Of a stretch of 64,000 nucleotides of DNA, positions 35,862 to 47,901 are shown piece after piece. Every line of letters starts with the position of its first letter. The first letter of the stretch is position 1. The position numbers and the translations under genes are program-made. The stretch is from Helicostylum pulchrum. Taxonomy: Eukaryota > Mucoromycota > Mucoromycetes > Mucorales > Mucoraceae. The notes under the pieces are model-generated. The model worked only from the letters and a program-made list of their open reading frames with translations. It ran no database searches and had not been told where the DNA came from. The stretch is taken from assembly GCA_025677825.1 (NCBI GenBank), contig JAIXMO010000010.1, positions 62,001 to 126,000 of the forward strand, in the 5' to 3' direction.

Positions 35862-36035
35862 AGACAGTATTTATTAAATGAGATAAAGAAACTTATTTAT
35901 TTAAAAAAAAATTATAAAAGTAGTAGACAGCCGTTCTCTTTTTTCTTTTTAAAAAAAAAGAAGAGACCGTTTTCCGAGCATAGCCAACGTGGAGGCCTCT
36001 GTCCTTGTATGCTCTTCGCTTTTAATTCACTAACG
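35862..36035 (-). repeat. Interspersed repeat, copy B
   Basis: Reverse-complement match to 19378-19547. The core palindrome arms are GAGCATA/TATGCTC, perfectly complementary here (a G-T pair in copy A). Relative to copy A, a T(9)A(5)-type tract is inserted between CTTCT and AGAGAACG. Similarity may extend to about 36068. Confidence 0.8.
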
Positions 36036-36594
36036 TAAAAAGTCACTGGTGGAGTGCCAGAAGAAAACCACGCGATTTCTTAGTTATTTATCATACGGCA
36101 AAAGGAAGCGTAAAAAACCCCGTAACCTGAACGAGGTCAGGATTTCGCCTTCTACAAAAAAAAAATTAAGGTGTAGGGGGGAAAAGAGATAACCACATAT
36201 CTACTCAAAAGTATCACCCATAGTATATTTCCAAAAGTTTCAAACACAAGTGCTTAAAAACTTCCTACATATACGCATCAGCCCCAGGCGGCTCCCCTGC
36301 CTTCTTCGTCCACGAGAGAGCCATAAAGTGACGGTTCCGTACAGAGTATGTAGGGAAGGACCTGAACGAGTGACTATTAATTTCGCATGATTTATTGTTA
36401 TCTTTAAAAAGTAATAGAATAACAGCAAGACAGATGAAGCTAACTCTGAACGACACCCCGCTTATTATCCCAATGCATCTAAACTATAAAGTTCTTGATG
36501 ATACCCGGAAGTATGGTTTGCTTTATACAGCGTATGCAATGTAAAATGTGGATTACGGAAGTTGACTGTAGGAAAGTGTGTGTAAGAGAGAGAG

Positions 36595-36613
36595 AGAGAG
36601 AGAGAGGGGGGGG
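36595..36613. repeat. (GA)n then poly-G
   Basis: GA dinucleotides ending in 8 G. Confidence 0.85.
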
Positions 36614-36935
36614 TTTACCTATCACCGCATATTTTACAAGTTTCACAGACTCCTAAAATTTATAGTTAGTTGACTGTTTTGGATACCCAAAGTGAAAAAA
36701 CTTTACCGCGCTTTAAAAGAAAATGGTTGTGTAAAGGTTCAAGTAAAAAAGATTTCTATTGAAAGTAAAAAAAAATTTATAGAAAAAAAGAAAGGAAAAA
36801 GGAATAAGTTTACGAAAGTTATAAATATGATTGGCAATTGACTTTTGTTTACAGGATATAGGTATATTCATCATATCTGTCATAGATTATCTTTAAACAA
36901 GTTACTTATCTGAGTAATTGTAACTCTGTAACAAT

Positions 36936-37370
36936 TCAAGAGGTCTCAAGGCGTTGAAGATGTTACGACCAAAACGGTTCCAGGAGGTACAAATTCCGAA
37001 CTGTTTCTTCAATTTATAAAGCGAGGTATTGCAAGTTTGGATAAAGACAATGCTGTACCACACTACTCCATAATGGACAACGCCACTATTCATAGCTCTA
37101 AGCTTATAGAAGGTTTTTTTAAACCTGAAATAAAATATAAAGTTCATTTTTTACCAGCATATATTCCTTTCTTGAACCCAATAAAGGAATACTTTTCAAA
37201 GTTAAAAGGTTTAGTTAAAAGAGACTCTGGCCTTTCTACTTCAAAATTAGTAGTTACAACATATCGATGACTCTACTAGTAGTCAGATTCTCAGAGATAG
37301 TTGTCAAGGCTGGGTTGATTATAGCATTATTTTTTTCAGAACTATATGATAGAGACAACTTACCTTATAC
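36936..37370 (+). pseudogene. Tc1/mariner (DDE) transposase relic
   Basis: The frame reads TTKTVPGGTNSELFLQFI, then YSIMDNATIHSSKLIEGFF, then VHFLPAYIPFLNPIKEYFSKLKG. These are the second half of a Tc1/mariner-like DDE domain: the second catalytic Asp in MDNATIH and the third acidic residue in the NPIxE region. The frame stops after VVTTYR (37270), but a shifted frame continues as QILRDSCQGWVDYSIIFFR, the usual C-terminal wording. The first catalytic Asp and the DNA-binding N-terminus are absent. It is therefore 5'-truncated and frameshifted. Terminal repeats were not found. Confidence 0.82.
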
Positions 37371-37935
37371 ATTCTGTCCCCCTAAACCTCATAAATGATT
37401 CTTGTCTAGGCACCACTGGAATTTTATGATACCTAATAATAAATTTGGTGCTGAAAGTGAAACCAATTTATTTTTGTTACCACTACGAATAATGACAGCT
37501 GGATTAACAATTTTCAATATATCATTATTTACTAGTCTATATTCAAAATCAACTTTTATTTCGAATTATACTACTGGACTTGTTATGGATCAGTGTCTAA
37601 AACGATTCAAAGAGTTCCTTAAATAAGATCAGTGACAGTAAATCAACTATCAATTAACAGTTGCGCTTGTACTACCTGCCGATAATGATAATATTAACGC
37701 CGCTATTCTTCTGCAGGCGTTGGGGCTGGGGGGGAATTACATCTGTTAAGTATTTATTTCAGCGTTGCTATTGCCGTAAACGCAGCATAAAAAACACGTG
37801 ACCATTTGTCTTTTTGTTATTTTTTTTACTAAACTTGGCCTAAAATAAAAATAAATTGTTTCATATAAAAAGTCCCCTTTTGAACCTTTTTTTTTTTTCA
37901 CTGTTCTTCTTTTTTGTTTACATATTAAAAAAAGA
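37371..37935. other. Intergenic, promoter of PNS1-like gene
   Basis: Includes a 74-residue frame at 37402-37626 without recognisable features, possibly further transposon debris, then the T-rich leader of the choline-transporter-like gene. Confidence 0.4.
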
Positions 37936-39777
37936 ATGGATTCTAATAATCCGTATTCGCAACAGTATCCACCTCCACCTCAGCAATTTGCTCAACCTCC
38001 GCAAGGATACAACTATAATCCACCTCCACAGTACAATCCTCCCCCAAATGAGCCACACCAACAAGTTCCACAATATAACACCAATGCGGGTTACGCTGAG
38101 TTGGGCGAAGCACCTTTAAATGTAAACGATAAAATCAGACCTTCGAGTGGTTTTAAAGATGTATGGGCTACAGTCTTGTGGCTTTGTAATATGGCCGGTT
38201 TTATCGCATTATCCGTTATTGGATTACGTAGTTTTGCGTCAAATAATACTACTCCTACTACAGGGCCAAGCGTAGGACTTGCTTTCGATGTCGATACAGT
38301 TAAAATTTTTGGCCTTGCTGCAGTTGTTGGATTTGGATTTAGTTTTATCTACTTGATTTTAGCAAACTTGTAAGTACGATATGTATAACGGAACCTCAAT
38401 AGGATAAAAGGCTAAAATAGGGCACTGCTTTTTTTTTTTTTTTAGAATTCCCGGACCCTTGATCTTGGTCACTTTTGTAGGAAGTATTTTGGTTTACCTT
38501 GGTGTAACTGCATACTATTTTTACATGAAATATTACTCAGCTGCGATTATTTTCTTGATTTTCTCTGTATTGTACATGTTATGCTTTTGGTGGTGGCGGG
38601 ATAGAATTCCATTTGCAACAAGTAAGGTTATTAATAGTGATTTAATATGTTTCAAATCTAACCTTATTATGTAACTAGTCATGTTAAAGGCAGTTACGTC
38701 AATTACTCGTAGTTATTGGAGTACAATGGTTGCTGGTACAGTTTCTCTTATTGTTCAAACTGTTTATTCAGTTTGGTTTATGATCACTGTTGTCGGTATT
38801 TATCAAACCTATACTGGATCTTCTTTAAATGCTGCCATGGTTTTCTTGGTATTTTCGTTTTATTGGACAACTCAAGTAATCTCATATGTCACTCATGTTA
38901 CACTATCTGGCGTATTTGCTACCGTTTATTTCTTAAATAATCAAGTGGCTCATCCTATTTGGGGTTGCGCAAAAAGAGCTTTAACTACTAGTTTCGGTTC
39001 CATTTGCTTTGGCGGTCTTTTGATCGCTTTGATTAGTACTCTTCGTTATTTCGTTCAAGTTGCAAGATCAAACTCTGATAATATTATTCTTACTTTTGCG
39101 TTATGTATTCTCGAGTGTATTATCTCTTGTATTGAAGGAATGTTTGTAAGTGTATTTCATGTATAATTTGTAAACCCTTTTTTTTTTAATAAGTATTTTT
39201 TTTTTTTGTAGGAATGGTTTAATCAATATGCTTTTAGTGGTGTAGCTATTTATGGTCAAGCCTTTGTTCCTTCTGCTAAACGTACTTGGACAATGATCCA
39301 AGATCGTGGTGTCGAAGCCATGATTAACGATAATCTGATTGGTAATGTTTTATTTATGGGTTCTTTACTTGTTGGTGTCTTGTCTTCTTTGTTAGGATAC
39401 CTTTATTTATTGGTCTCCAAACCTGCTTATAATGCTAGCGGTGACATGACTCCCATTATCATGCTGATCTGCTTTATTATCGGTATGTCCATGTTCTCTA
39501 CCATTGCTACCGTTATTTCAAGTGGTGTCACAACTACATTTGTTTGTTTGGCTGAGGACCCTGAAGCTTTAAGGAGGTAGGATTTAATTATTGACTGTAT
39601 TAAATTAAGTTTATTAATTTATTATATTATTACAGAGTGAACCCTGAGTTATATGAAGCCGTAAGTATTTTATTTTTTTGTGTGTTCTAAAAAAAATATG
39701 CCGTCTAAACTTTTTTTTTTTTTTTTTTTTTTTTGTAGATTCGTCAAACATGGCCACAAGTCGTTCGAGGCATGTAA
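37936..39777 (+). CDS. PNS1: Choline transporter-like protein (CTL/SLC44, PNS1)
   Basis: Six exons (37936-38369, 38446-38621, 38679-39145, 39212-39576, 39636-39660, 39739-39777) give 501 residues. The first 70 residues are Pro/Gln/Tyr-rich and cytosolic (YPPPPQQFAQPPQGYNYNPP), typical of fungal Pns1. About ten membrane spans follow. Blocks GFKDVWATVLWLCNM, YFLNNQVAHPIWGCAKRALTTSFGSICFGGL and FVCLAEDPEALRRVNPELYEAIRQTW match the CTL family. The C-terminus is split into two very small exons (25 and 39 nt). Despite the name, yeast Pns1 is not needed for choline uptake, so the substrate is uncertain. It is a plasma-membrane protein by family. Confidence 0.95.
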
Positions 39778-40002
39778 TGATAAAAAATGTAAAAACGCAT
39801 TTATAATATAATATTTAATAGATAATTCAATTAATGTGCTATTAAAGTACGTTCTTCAGCTTGTATGTTTATAACTTATAAAGATTTATTTATTTTTTTG
39901 CATAATTTTTTACGAATAAATAAATAAAAATTACAGGCATTAAGTACTCTACTTAATAATGAAATGGTTTACAGTAAAAATATATATGTACATAAGATAA
40001 CT

Positions 40003-43000
40003 TTATCTTCTTCCTTTACGGTTCAAATAAACCAAACCGCCAAAGCAAAAGACGTTAAAGATAAAGAAGGCAATAACAATACCAAGATTTCTCCACTTAT
40101 TTGCAACGTCCCATTCAAACGTAGTTTCATAAAACTCTGCACCAGACTTGAAACCACAATATCCACAGAGATCAGGTTGCATGGCGCCTGGGTTGACGAT
40201 ATAACCAGGTGCTCCAGACGCAAAAAAGTTTTGGGTATATTCACCACAAGTTTGACCAGGAGGAGGTAAGAATTTAGATACATCGTTCTCACCACATTGC
40301 GTTGTGATATGACTTAATTCATTGACTGCTAAACCTTCAATAAAGTAATGGAAAGGATTTAACCAGTACATCCAACTACTCCAGAAACGAGGCATAGATG
40401 CAACAGGTTGCATTAAACCTGCAAACAAGATAAACAAGGAAATCACAAGTGGGTTAATGACACCTGCCATCACTGGATTTTCAGCAACAGAAGCGATCAA
40501 AAAGCCTAATGTAACAGCCCAGAATACAAAGAAAATCAACATCAAGTAGAAATATCCAACTGCTTCAGAGACATTAGTTAATCCAGCTGTCCAGTAGAAA
40601 CCACACATAAAGAACGCAGCAAGCACTAAAATATAAGGAATTTCAACAAGAACAACAGAGATGGTAAAAGGAATCCAGCCATAGTAACGCGAAGCATATT
40701 CTCTTCTAAAGTATAATCTCTCCGTCATAAACTTAGGTTGAGCAAGAATAATCAAAATATTGGCCATAATAAAGGAAGCAAACAGTGCAAAGATACGGTT
40801 CTTTAAATCGGAAACTGTATTCTCCATTTTCCAATAGGTAAAACCGGTAATCAGGGAAGTAAACATAACTGTGATAAAACGACCAATGTTATAATCAGGA
40901 GAACGCCAGTAAGCTAAAGCCATACGCTTATGAACCAAGTAGAACTGAGTCTTGAAGGAAGTAGCGTATGTGATGGCTTTACGTTGAGGGTTTTGATCTG
41001 CATTTTGATGCACTTCTTCCAATTCTTTATCAAGTGCTTTAGCTTCAACAGAACCATCCCAGACGTCAGCCCAATCTTTTTTGGCTTTACCAGCAGTACC
41101 AGCACCAACGACTTCAAGAATATATTCAGCAGGATTAGCGTCAGGGGAACAAATTGGTCCTCCGTTCTTTTCAAAGTAATCGATCATGACACGAGCATCT
41201 TCACCGATCTCACCGTAGTAAGCAGTTCTTCCACCGCGTACTAACAACAAAAGATGATCAAAGTACTCAAACAAGACAGCGGAAGGTTGATGAATGGTAC
41301 AAAGCACGGGCCAACCAGCATCAGCCAATTTACGAATAAATCGAATAATATTGAAAGAACTTTGAGCGTCAAGACCAGACGTAGGTTCATCCAGGAACAA
41401 AAGTTGAGGCTTACCAACCAATTCCATACCAATTGTAAGTCGCTTACGTTCTTCAACAGAGATACCAAAGCCTCGATCAACGTCACCTACTTGTGCATCG
41501 GCAATATCTTCCATCTCAAGTAACTCGATAATTTGTTCAACGTATGCGTTCTTTTCGGATTGAGGTGTTTCGGCAGGTTGACGCAAGTTGGCAGAGAATT
41601 GAAGTGCTTCACGTACTGTCACAGCTGGTTGATGGATATCCATTTGTTCACAGTAACCAGTAGTACGTTCAAAATCGTTCATAAGAGCTTCACCGTTAAG
41701 GTATTGACGACCTTCGACTTTACCAAGTGTCTTTCTACGGGCTAAAACGTCCAATAGAGTAGTTTTACCAGCACCGGAGGAACCCATCAAAGCAGTTAAA
41801 TGACCGGGCTTGACAATACCGTTAATCTTGTTTAACAATTGAAGCTGGCCACCCTTGATAGGAACAGTATACTCGATATTTTGCCATGAGAAAGTAGTGC
41901 CAGAAGAGATAGATTCCATCATTTCAGAACCTTTAGCTTGTTTAAGACGACGAGCTTCTTCTTCTTCTTTTGTACGAGGTTTAGGAGTCTTTCCAGGGAT
42001 ATAAAGCTTGGTTAAAGATCCCGCCTTGTTGACAGAAAGGTACTCCATACATAAAGCAGTCAAGGCAGTAAACAAGATGAAAAACGCAACAACTGCAACA
42101 AAATCGGGGGCCCATAAGTCCTTGGTGTCCCATTGATACGTGGCCTTGATATAATTATCTCCAAGTACAAAGTTTTCTCCCGGGTTACCGCCTCCCATAG
42201 TACACGTCTTGTAATCCCAGTTATCGTAACCGGGGCCGAAAGGTACAGCGTTACCAGCTCCTTCACAAGAATAAACTTGACCCTCCATTTCGTTCACTAA
42301 AAGCGTCTTGAATCCGTAGGCGATAGGACTGATCCAATAGATCCAGGATAACCAAGGATGCATGTCACCATAAGGAATCACGTAACCACAGTATGTAATA
42401 CAGGCAATCAAGACCATACCAGACGCTTGTGTAGCTAAAAAGAAACTAGAAGTGATGGCACCAAAGAATCTGAAGAAGCCGTTCATACACATATTTACAA
42501 AGAACAATGCGATAAAGAAAGTGAAAAATCTACCAGCAGTTAAATTAAGACCAATCATAAAGTAAGCACAAATTTCAAATATAAAAACTAGAAAAAAAAG
42601 TAATTAGTAAGGAAAAAGAGATATATCAAACGTTAATAAAAAAAAAATTTACCTTGTACGAGAGCAAATGGAATATCCATAATCACTTGCGCGACATAAA
42701 ACGCGGATGGTCTATATAATGCATACTGCTTATGCTTTTCTAAAACGGGTCTACCCATCAAGAAACTAATTAATTCAGATTGCGAAACAAAAGAGTTGAA
42801 CAAGACCGAGAAGAAAAGAGCACCGCCGCGTGAGAAAGCACCGGCGCCGTCATGAGGGATATTATAAAAACAAGAAGCCATAATAAGCGATTGAATAAAG
42901 ATGGTACCATAGCGAGAAATAAGAGAAGGCAAATCCTTGATTAAAAGATAGTATTGACGAATAGTTAAAGCATAGACTTGTTGGTAAAAAGAAGCAATAT

Positions 43001-44565
43001 AAGGCGAGCTATTGGATGCACGCTTTTGATGTTCTTCATTCATAGCCTCCTTGAATTTCTCAGCAGGGTTTTCTTTTTCGATCAATTGTTCGTACGCATT
43101 CAACTCATTTGCCATATCTTGAAAGACGGAAGATTGGTAATAACGTTCTTGAAATTCTAAAGCGTGTACTGGTACAGAAGATTCAAAACCGGGTAACACC
43201 TCACGTTCAATAGGGTTACAAAGACCTGTCAAAAAATCAGGGACCGATTTACGAGGAGGACAATAGAACCCAAGATTTTCGAAATACTGTTTTGCGAGAT
43301 TAGTAGGACCAAAGTAAAGACAGTAACCATCATCTAACAGTAAGATCTTATCAAAGAGATTGAATATATTATTTGAGGCTTGGTAAAGCGTAGCAACCGT
43401 AGTCTTGTGGAACACATCGGTCATGATACGAAGCGAGCGAACATAGTCTAAAGCAGAAGCGGCATCTAAACCACGAGTAGAGCAATCCCAACAATTAATT
43501 GTACTTTGAGTCGTCATTTGTTCAGCGATAGAAAGACGCTTACGTTCACCACCAGAGAGACCACGTACATAGGCGTTACCGACCATAGTATCCATCTGTT
43601 TGGTAAGACCCAACATATTGCCAAGCATATAGAGAATCTTGTTGATAAATTCTTTTCTTGTTTCGTTTGGTAAACGCGTACCTGGTGTTTTGTTACGAAG
43701 AGCAAATTCTAAGGTTTGTTTGGTGCTCAATGTGGGGTAATGTTGATCTTCTTCAGAGTTGTAACATGTTTGACCGCGGAACCTACGAGCGAATTCATCG
43801 TGCTCAAAGCCACCGTAACTAACAGATCCTTGAACACTAGTGAAAGAACCACGCATATTGGAAATAATGTTTAATAGCGTAGTGCATCCTGATCCTGGTC
43901 GGCCCAATAGTAAAAGCATCTCGCCGTCTTTACAGAATCCAGAAAGATCTTTCAAAATAACTTTGGTACTTTTCTTTGCACCAAATCCAAACAGTTTCCA
44001 AAATTGGAGGTTTTTCATAAGACCACTGATAACGGTAGGGATTGTATGAGCATCCGCGCCTAGACCCTATATGATATCACGAGTTAGTGTTACCAATAAA
44101 AAACAAAGATAGAGATAACTAAAATATTTACCTCGACTGTAAGATTCTTCCAAACAACACCTAAATGTTTAGGTTGATGGCCTGCTTCTGTACTATCATT
44201 AGACATACCGTGCAAGAAGTTGCTAAGGTTGAAGTCGTCTTGGTCAGCAGTTCCTTCTTCGAGTTTGCCTGGGACGTTAGAAGACCTTCTACTCATACGA
44301 GATAGCTCTTTTTTCAATTCTGTATATTCATCAATGGCGGCTGTGTTATTTGGGCGGGGGGGGGGGGAGTTAGTATGAGATTTCGGTATAAATGTACATT
44401 TATAGTAATATTACCTTCTACATTGACATTTTGTTGACCTTCTCCGAATGCGCCGTTGTTTTCGTATTTATGAGAATAAACTTCAGAGATAGTTCCTTGT
44501 GATCGGGTAGAATAAGTATCCCGCTTCTCTCCTTCTAGCGAGTTGGGTAGATTTAAACCTGCCAT
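40003..44565 (-). CDS. PDR/CDR-type ABC transporter (full-size ABCG)
   Basis: Exons 44565-44415, 44340-44132, 44066-42653 and 42587-40003 give 1452 residues in the order NBD1-TMD1-NBD2-TMD2. NBD1 has the degenerate fungal Walker A GRPGSGCTTLL (Cys for Lys), an intact signature VRGLSGGERKRLS, and the PDR-type Walker B CWDCSTRGLD. NBD2 has a canonical Walker A GSSGAGKTTLLD, a degenerate signature (SVEERKRLTIG) and Walker B LLFLDEPTSGLDAQ. This complementary asymmetry is standard for PDR pumps. The Cys-containing loop before the last span is also present. It exports hydrophobic compounds or lipids at the plasma membrane; the exact substrates are unknown. Intron 1 contains a poly-G run. It is convergent with PNS1. 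Confidence 0.97.
44355..44368. repeat. Poly-G run in intron 1 of the PDR gene
   Basis: About 12 G within a 74-nt intron (C run in the transcript). Confidence 0.85.
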
Positions 44566-46046
44566 ATACTGCTATATAATTAACTAAATAAAGCAAAAGT
44601 TTAAAGATTAGAGAAAAAAAAAAAGATAACCTAGTTTTTTTGTTCTTTATTTATACTTTTTTTTTTTTTCTCTGATCTACTTTTTTTAATCAAATATCGG
44701 TTTAGATTTATCCGCGTTTTTTTTTTTTTTTTTTTTTTCGAAGCTTAACTCCGAGTCCTTTCGTCTAGATCAAACGCTGAAGCATTAATAATACAGTAAT
44801 ATGTATATAGGATGGATTATGTAATGCAAAACTTTTATGTAGGTTCGTATTACGTTTTCGCATTTCGTTTTTGTCAATAAAAAATCAACTTGAAGGGCTC
44901 GGTAAGACTAACACTACATAGTCAGGGGAATAACGGAGATTCGTCGTCTCAAATGGAGTTCACTTTCGGCTTTCAAAATAATTTATAAGCACTTATTCAA
45001 AAAAAAAAAAGATGGGTGGGCGCGCAAGAAATATATAAACAAAGAGCATTTATACACAAAAATGTATCTAGTTCAATCAAGCATGTTTGTTAATATGATG
45101 TAATAGATCGCTACTTAATACATACTTAAGTAGCTCGATCTGTTTTTTTTATATAGTACGGCGTACATGACACGTCCACTTGATCTAGTATATTGTGCTT
45201 ACATACAAAAAGATGCTATGACAAGATCAAACTGTTTGATTCTTTTTTTCTTTTTCGGATACGGTGTTTGTTGTGCGCCGGATCAAGCTACTACTACTTT
45301 ATTTACTATAACCATTTATACTTACTCGTGTTTCTAAGGATAATTATGTACCTTTTGTTTATCTCCTCAGGATATTTGTTTATCACTTACCAAAAATTTC
45401 GGCTAGTGACGAAGCCGTTCCCATGTGGAATAGATAGTACACTTTCCGAAATAACTAATTTGGGGTTTTTTTTTAAAAGGGAAATTTCAGCTTCCAGAAC
45501 GGTACTTATTAATTTTTTTAGGATCCTGTATGTTTTCTACCTACTACTTGTAAAAGAAAAAAAAGCGAGTTGAATAAGCCAATTTTAAAAAGTATGAGTC
45601 AAACACGGCTACTAGGCAAAGATCTGTATAAGCAGCGTAAAGCCTAAAAATGATGGATAAAATAAAATTAAGCAGCAAGCTTAATTTATCCGCAACCGAT
45701 CAATTGATTTTGTGTTACATATTTGTTACTATGGACACCACATCAAATTTGACGTTTCCCAAAAAGAAAAAAAAAGTATAGAGACGTTGCTTTAAATATA
45801 TGTTATTTTTTTATTTTTTATACAAAATATGAATGTCAAAGTTGAGTTTTTTCTTTTCAGGTGGAATTATATATATGCAACTGTTCTTTTTTTAAAAAAA
45901 AGTTAAAACATAAATTCACGAGAATCGAGATTTTTGCTGTAAAAGGGAGTTGAGGTTGTTGATGAGAGATACAAAGAGAGAAAAAGAGGGAAAATATAAA
46001 AAATAAAAATATTTTTTTTTATACAAAAATAAGAATTCTAATCAAT
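44566..46046. other. Intergenic region, PDR promoter
   Basis: 1.5 kb with long T runs (44660-44737), which should contain the PDR upstream region. A palindrome lies at 45104-45141. A 126-residue plus-strand frame (45193-45573) is Phe/Leu/Tyr-rich with no family features and is not accepted. Confidence 0.4.
45104..45141. repeat. Inverted repeat (hairpin-forming) followed by T run
   Basis: Arms AGATCGCTACTTAA and TTAAGTAGCTCGATCT are complementary apart from a 2-nt bulge around a short loop. Eight T follow within a few bases. Confidence 0.75.
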
Positions 46047-46672
46047 TTAATAAACAAGCTTCTCATCCTACGAAAAAAGAAAAGGAAATCATTAGTATAC
46101 CAGTTGCTTTTCTCATGTTGTATTACATATATTTACCAAATCCTTAGCAGAAGCATAACATTCATCATATAATTCCTTATAGTCAGCAGCGGCCTTCATA
46201 TCCTTACCCTTACCACCAAGAACAATCATGGTGACGGAGGTAGGACGCTTAGTAGAAGAAGCCTCACCTAATTGTTCCTTGGAAGGAACGAAGACGTAAG
46301 GAACGTTGGAATCTTCACAGAGGACAGGCATATGAGAAATGACATCCAAGGGAGAAATGTCACCAGCAATGATGACAAGACCCTTCTCACCCTTACGGAG
46401 AGCTTTACCGACTTCCTTAACACCGCGACGAACGTGCTTGACTTTACTGGCTATAAACAAATAACACTTGTTAGTATTTGAATGTCGGTTCAAATCACTT
46501 TTTTTTTTATATATATTTTACCCTTTTTGATAGTCTTATAAAGCTTCTTGACGAGCTTCTTCTCGGCTAAAGGGTGAGCGATAGGGGATTGGAAACGAGG
46601 AGTCTCTTCTTCGTTATCAGAATCGTTCTTGACGGCCTTGACCTTCTTTTCTTTCTTTTGTTCTTTAGCCAT
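46047..46672 (-). CDS. NHP2: H/ACA snoRNP protein NHP2 (L7Ae family)
   Basis: Exons 46672-46522, 46450-46137 and 46067-46047 give 161 residues. A Lys-rich start precedes PIAHPLAEKKLVKKLYKTIKKASKVK..., then VRRGVKEVGKALRKGEKG, VIIAGDISPLDVISHMPVLCED and PYVFVPSKEQLGEASSTKRPTS, the L7Ae/NHP2 RNA-binding fold. NHP2 binds H/ACA guide RNAs for rRNA pseudouridylation in the nucleolus. The last intron is supported by a perfect TACTAAT branch site about 24 nt before its acceptor. If it is retained, the tail becomes VNICNTT instead of DEKLVY. Confidence 0.95.
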
Positions 46673-46823
46673 TGTGTTAATTAAATAGTTGTATGTAAAA
46701 AAAAAAAAAAAAGTACTGTAGGATTCTTTTTTTGGTTTGATAGGAAAAAAAAAACTTTGTGACTGTAAGCCATTTAATTTTAAAAAGCCACACGGAGTTT
46801 TATTATTATGTTGCTATAAGCAT

Positions 46824-47901
46824 TTAAAAGTTACCGCAGATACTTAATTCACGCATTTGTTGTAATACATCATCTACTCTACGATCACCTTCTACTTCAC
46901 TAGGTATATAATTTCTCATGCCTTCTAACTTTTCATAACCTAGTTGAGAGAAACGAAGTTGAGATTTAACCATGGATTCAAAAACAGGGTCCAAGTAAGG
47001 TACGCGAAGTTCAATCACTTTAGGTAACTCGTTAATTAAAATGGTATTTAAGTTTTCATATAATTCTCGGGCCATATTAGCTTCTTGCTCGGCTCTTGGT
47101 AAACGTTGAGGGTCTTCAACTGGTTTATCAATTAACTTTCGGACTTTGGATCTTTGGGAATCATAATCCAATAATTTCTTATTACGGCGCTTTACTGCTT
47201 CGTTTACTTCAGGGAAATAAGAAACATATCTTGCAAGAGGTTCAATTACTGTTTTTTGATAAGCAGGATCCTATACATGTATAATTATTAGTATTTAGCG
47301 TTAAATTGTTAGTATTTTTTCTTTCTTTCAGATGCTTACCAACGAATCTTTTGACTCTTTTTCAATACCTTCTATTGCTCTTTTATATTCAGCAAGTGCA
47401 GGGTTAGAAAATGCAGAGTCACCATACATCTTTTCAATTACTTGAATTAATCTCATTTGTGATGAGATAATGGCTTATTATAAGTTATTAGTTTAGTTTA
47501 TAATCACTTTTGTAAAGTTTTTTTTCTTTCTTACCTCGAGTTGCATTCATATACTCCTTTGCATTGGTGGATAATTTTTCGGATTTCTTTTCAAGTCTAT
47601 TTTTACAAGTTAATATATACTTATACATACCTATACATATTGTTATTATAGACAACATACGATCTAAATCTTTCGAGTTCTTCTTCAAATTCACTATCTT
47701 GTGTTCTATCGGTTCCTCCGGTTCTTTGTTTAATCTATGCCAACTTAGTATATCTTTTTTTATTATCTTCAGTTTTAACAGTATACCTACAGTTGTTCCT
47801 GCTCTGTTGAGGTTCTTTTTTATTCCAGAACTAATATACTGTACATTAGTACCGTTAAAAACATAAAACTCGTTTCTAAATTATTCTTACAGAAATGCCA
47901 T
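46824..47901 (-). CDS. RVS161: BAR-domain protein (RVS161/HOB3/BIN3-like)
   Basis: Six exons (47901-47891, 47830-47791, 47734-47661, 47596-47535, 47473-47340, 47270-46824) give 255 residues. The N-terminus MAFLSGIKKNLNRAGTTIKQ is a basic amphipathic helix. The BAR coiled coil follows (DSEFEEELERFRSLEKKSEKLS, MRLIQVIEKMYGDSAF, DPAYQKTVIEPLARYVSYFPEV, LLDYDSQRSKVRKL). Length and wording match yeast Rvs161 and human BIN3, which bind curved membranes in endocytosis and actin patches. There is no SH3 domain, unlike Rvs167. The first coding exon is only 11 nt. The next gene upstream (+) is divergent. Confidence 0.92.

Larger units (their letters stand above)
35708..36929. other. Gene-poor block with repeat copy B
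   Basis: Contains interspersed repeat copy B (35862-36035) and a GA/G tract (36595-36613). An open stretch near 36690-36840 reads Lys-rich text with no family match and could be part of the mobile-element remnant that follows. Nothing else is seen. Confidence 0.4.

Noticed and set aside
37402..37626. 74-residue plus-strand frame after the transposase relic
   Set aside because: No match to transposase domains and no promoter; possibly debris.
40023..42266. Several frames antisense or out of frame to the PDR transporter
   Set aside because: Shadows of a strongly supported coding sequence.
45193..45573. 126-residue plus-strand frame
   Set aside because: Phe/Leu/Tyr-rich from AT-rich DNA, no domain, no promoter or splice support.
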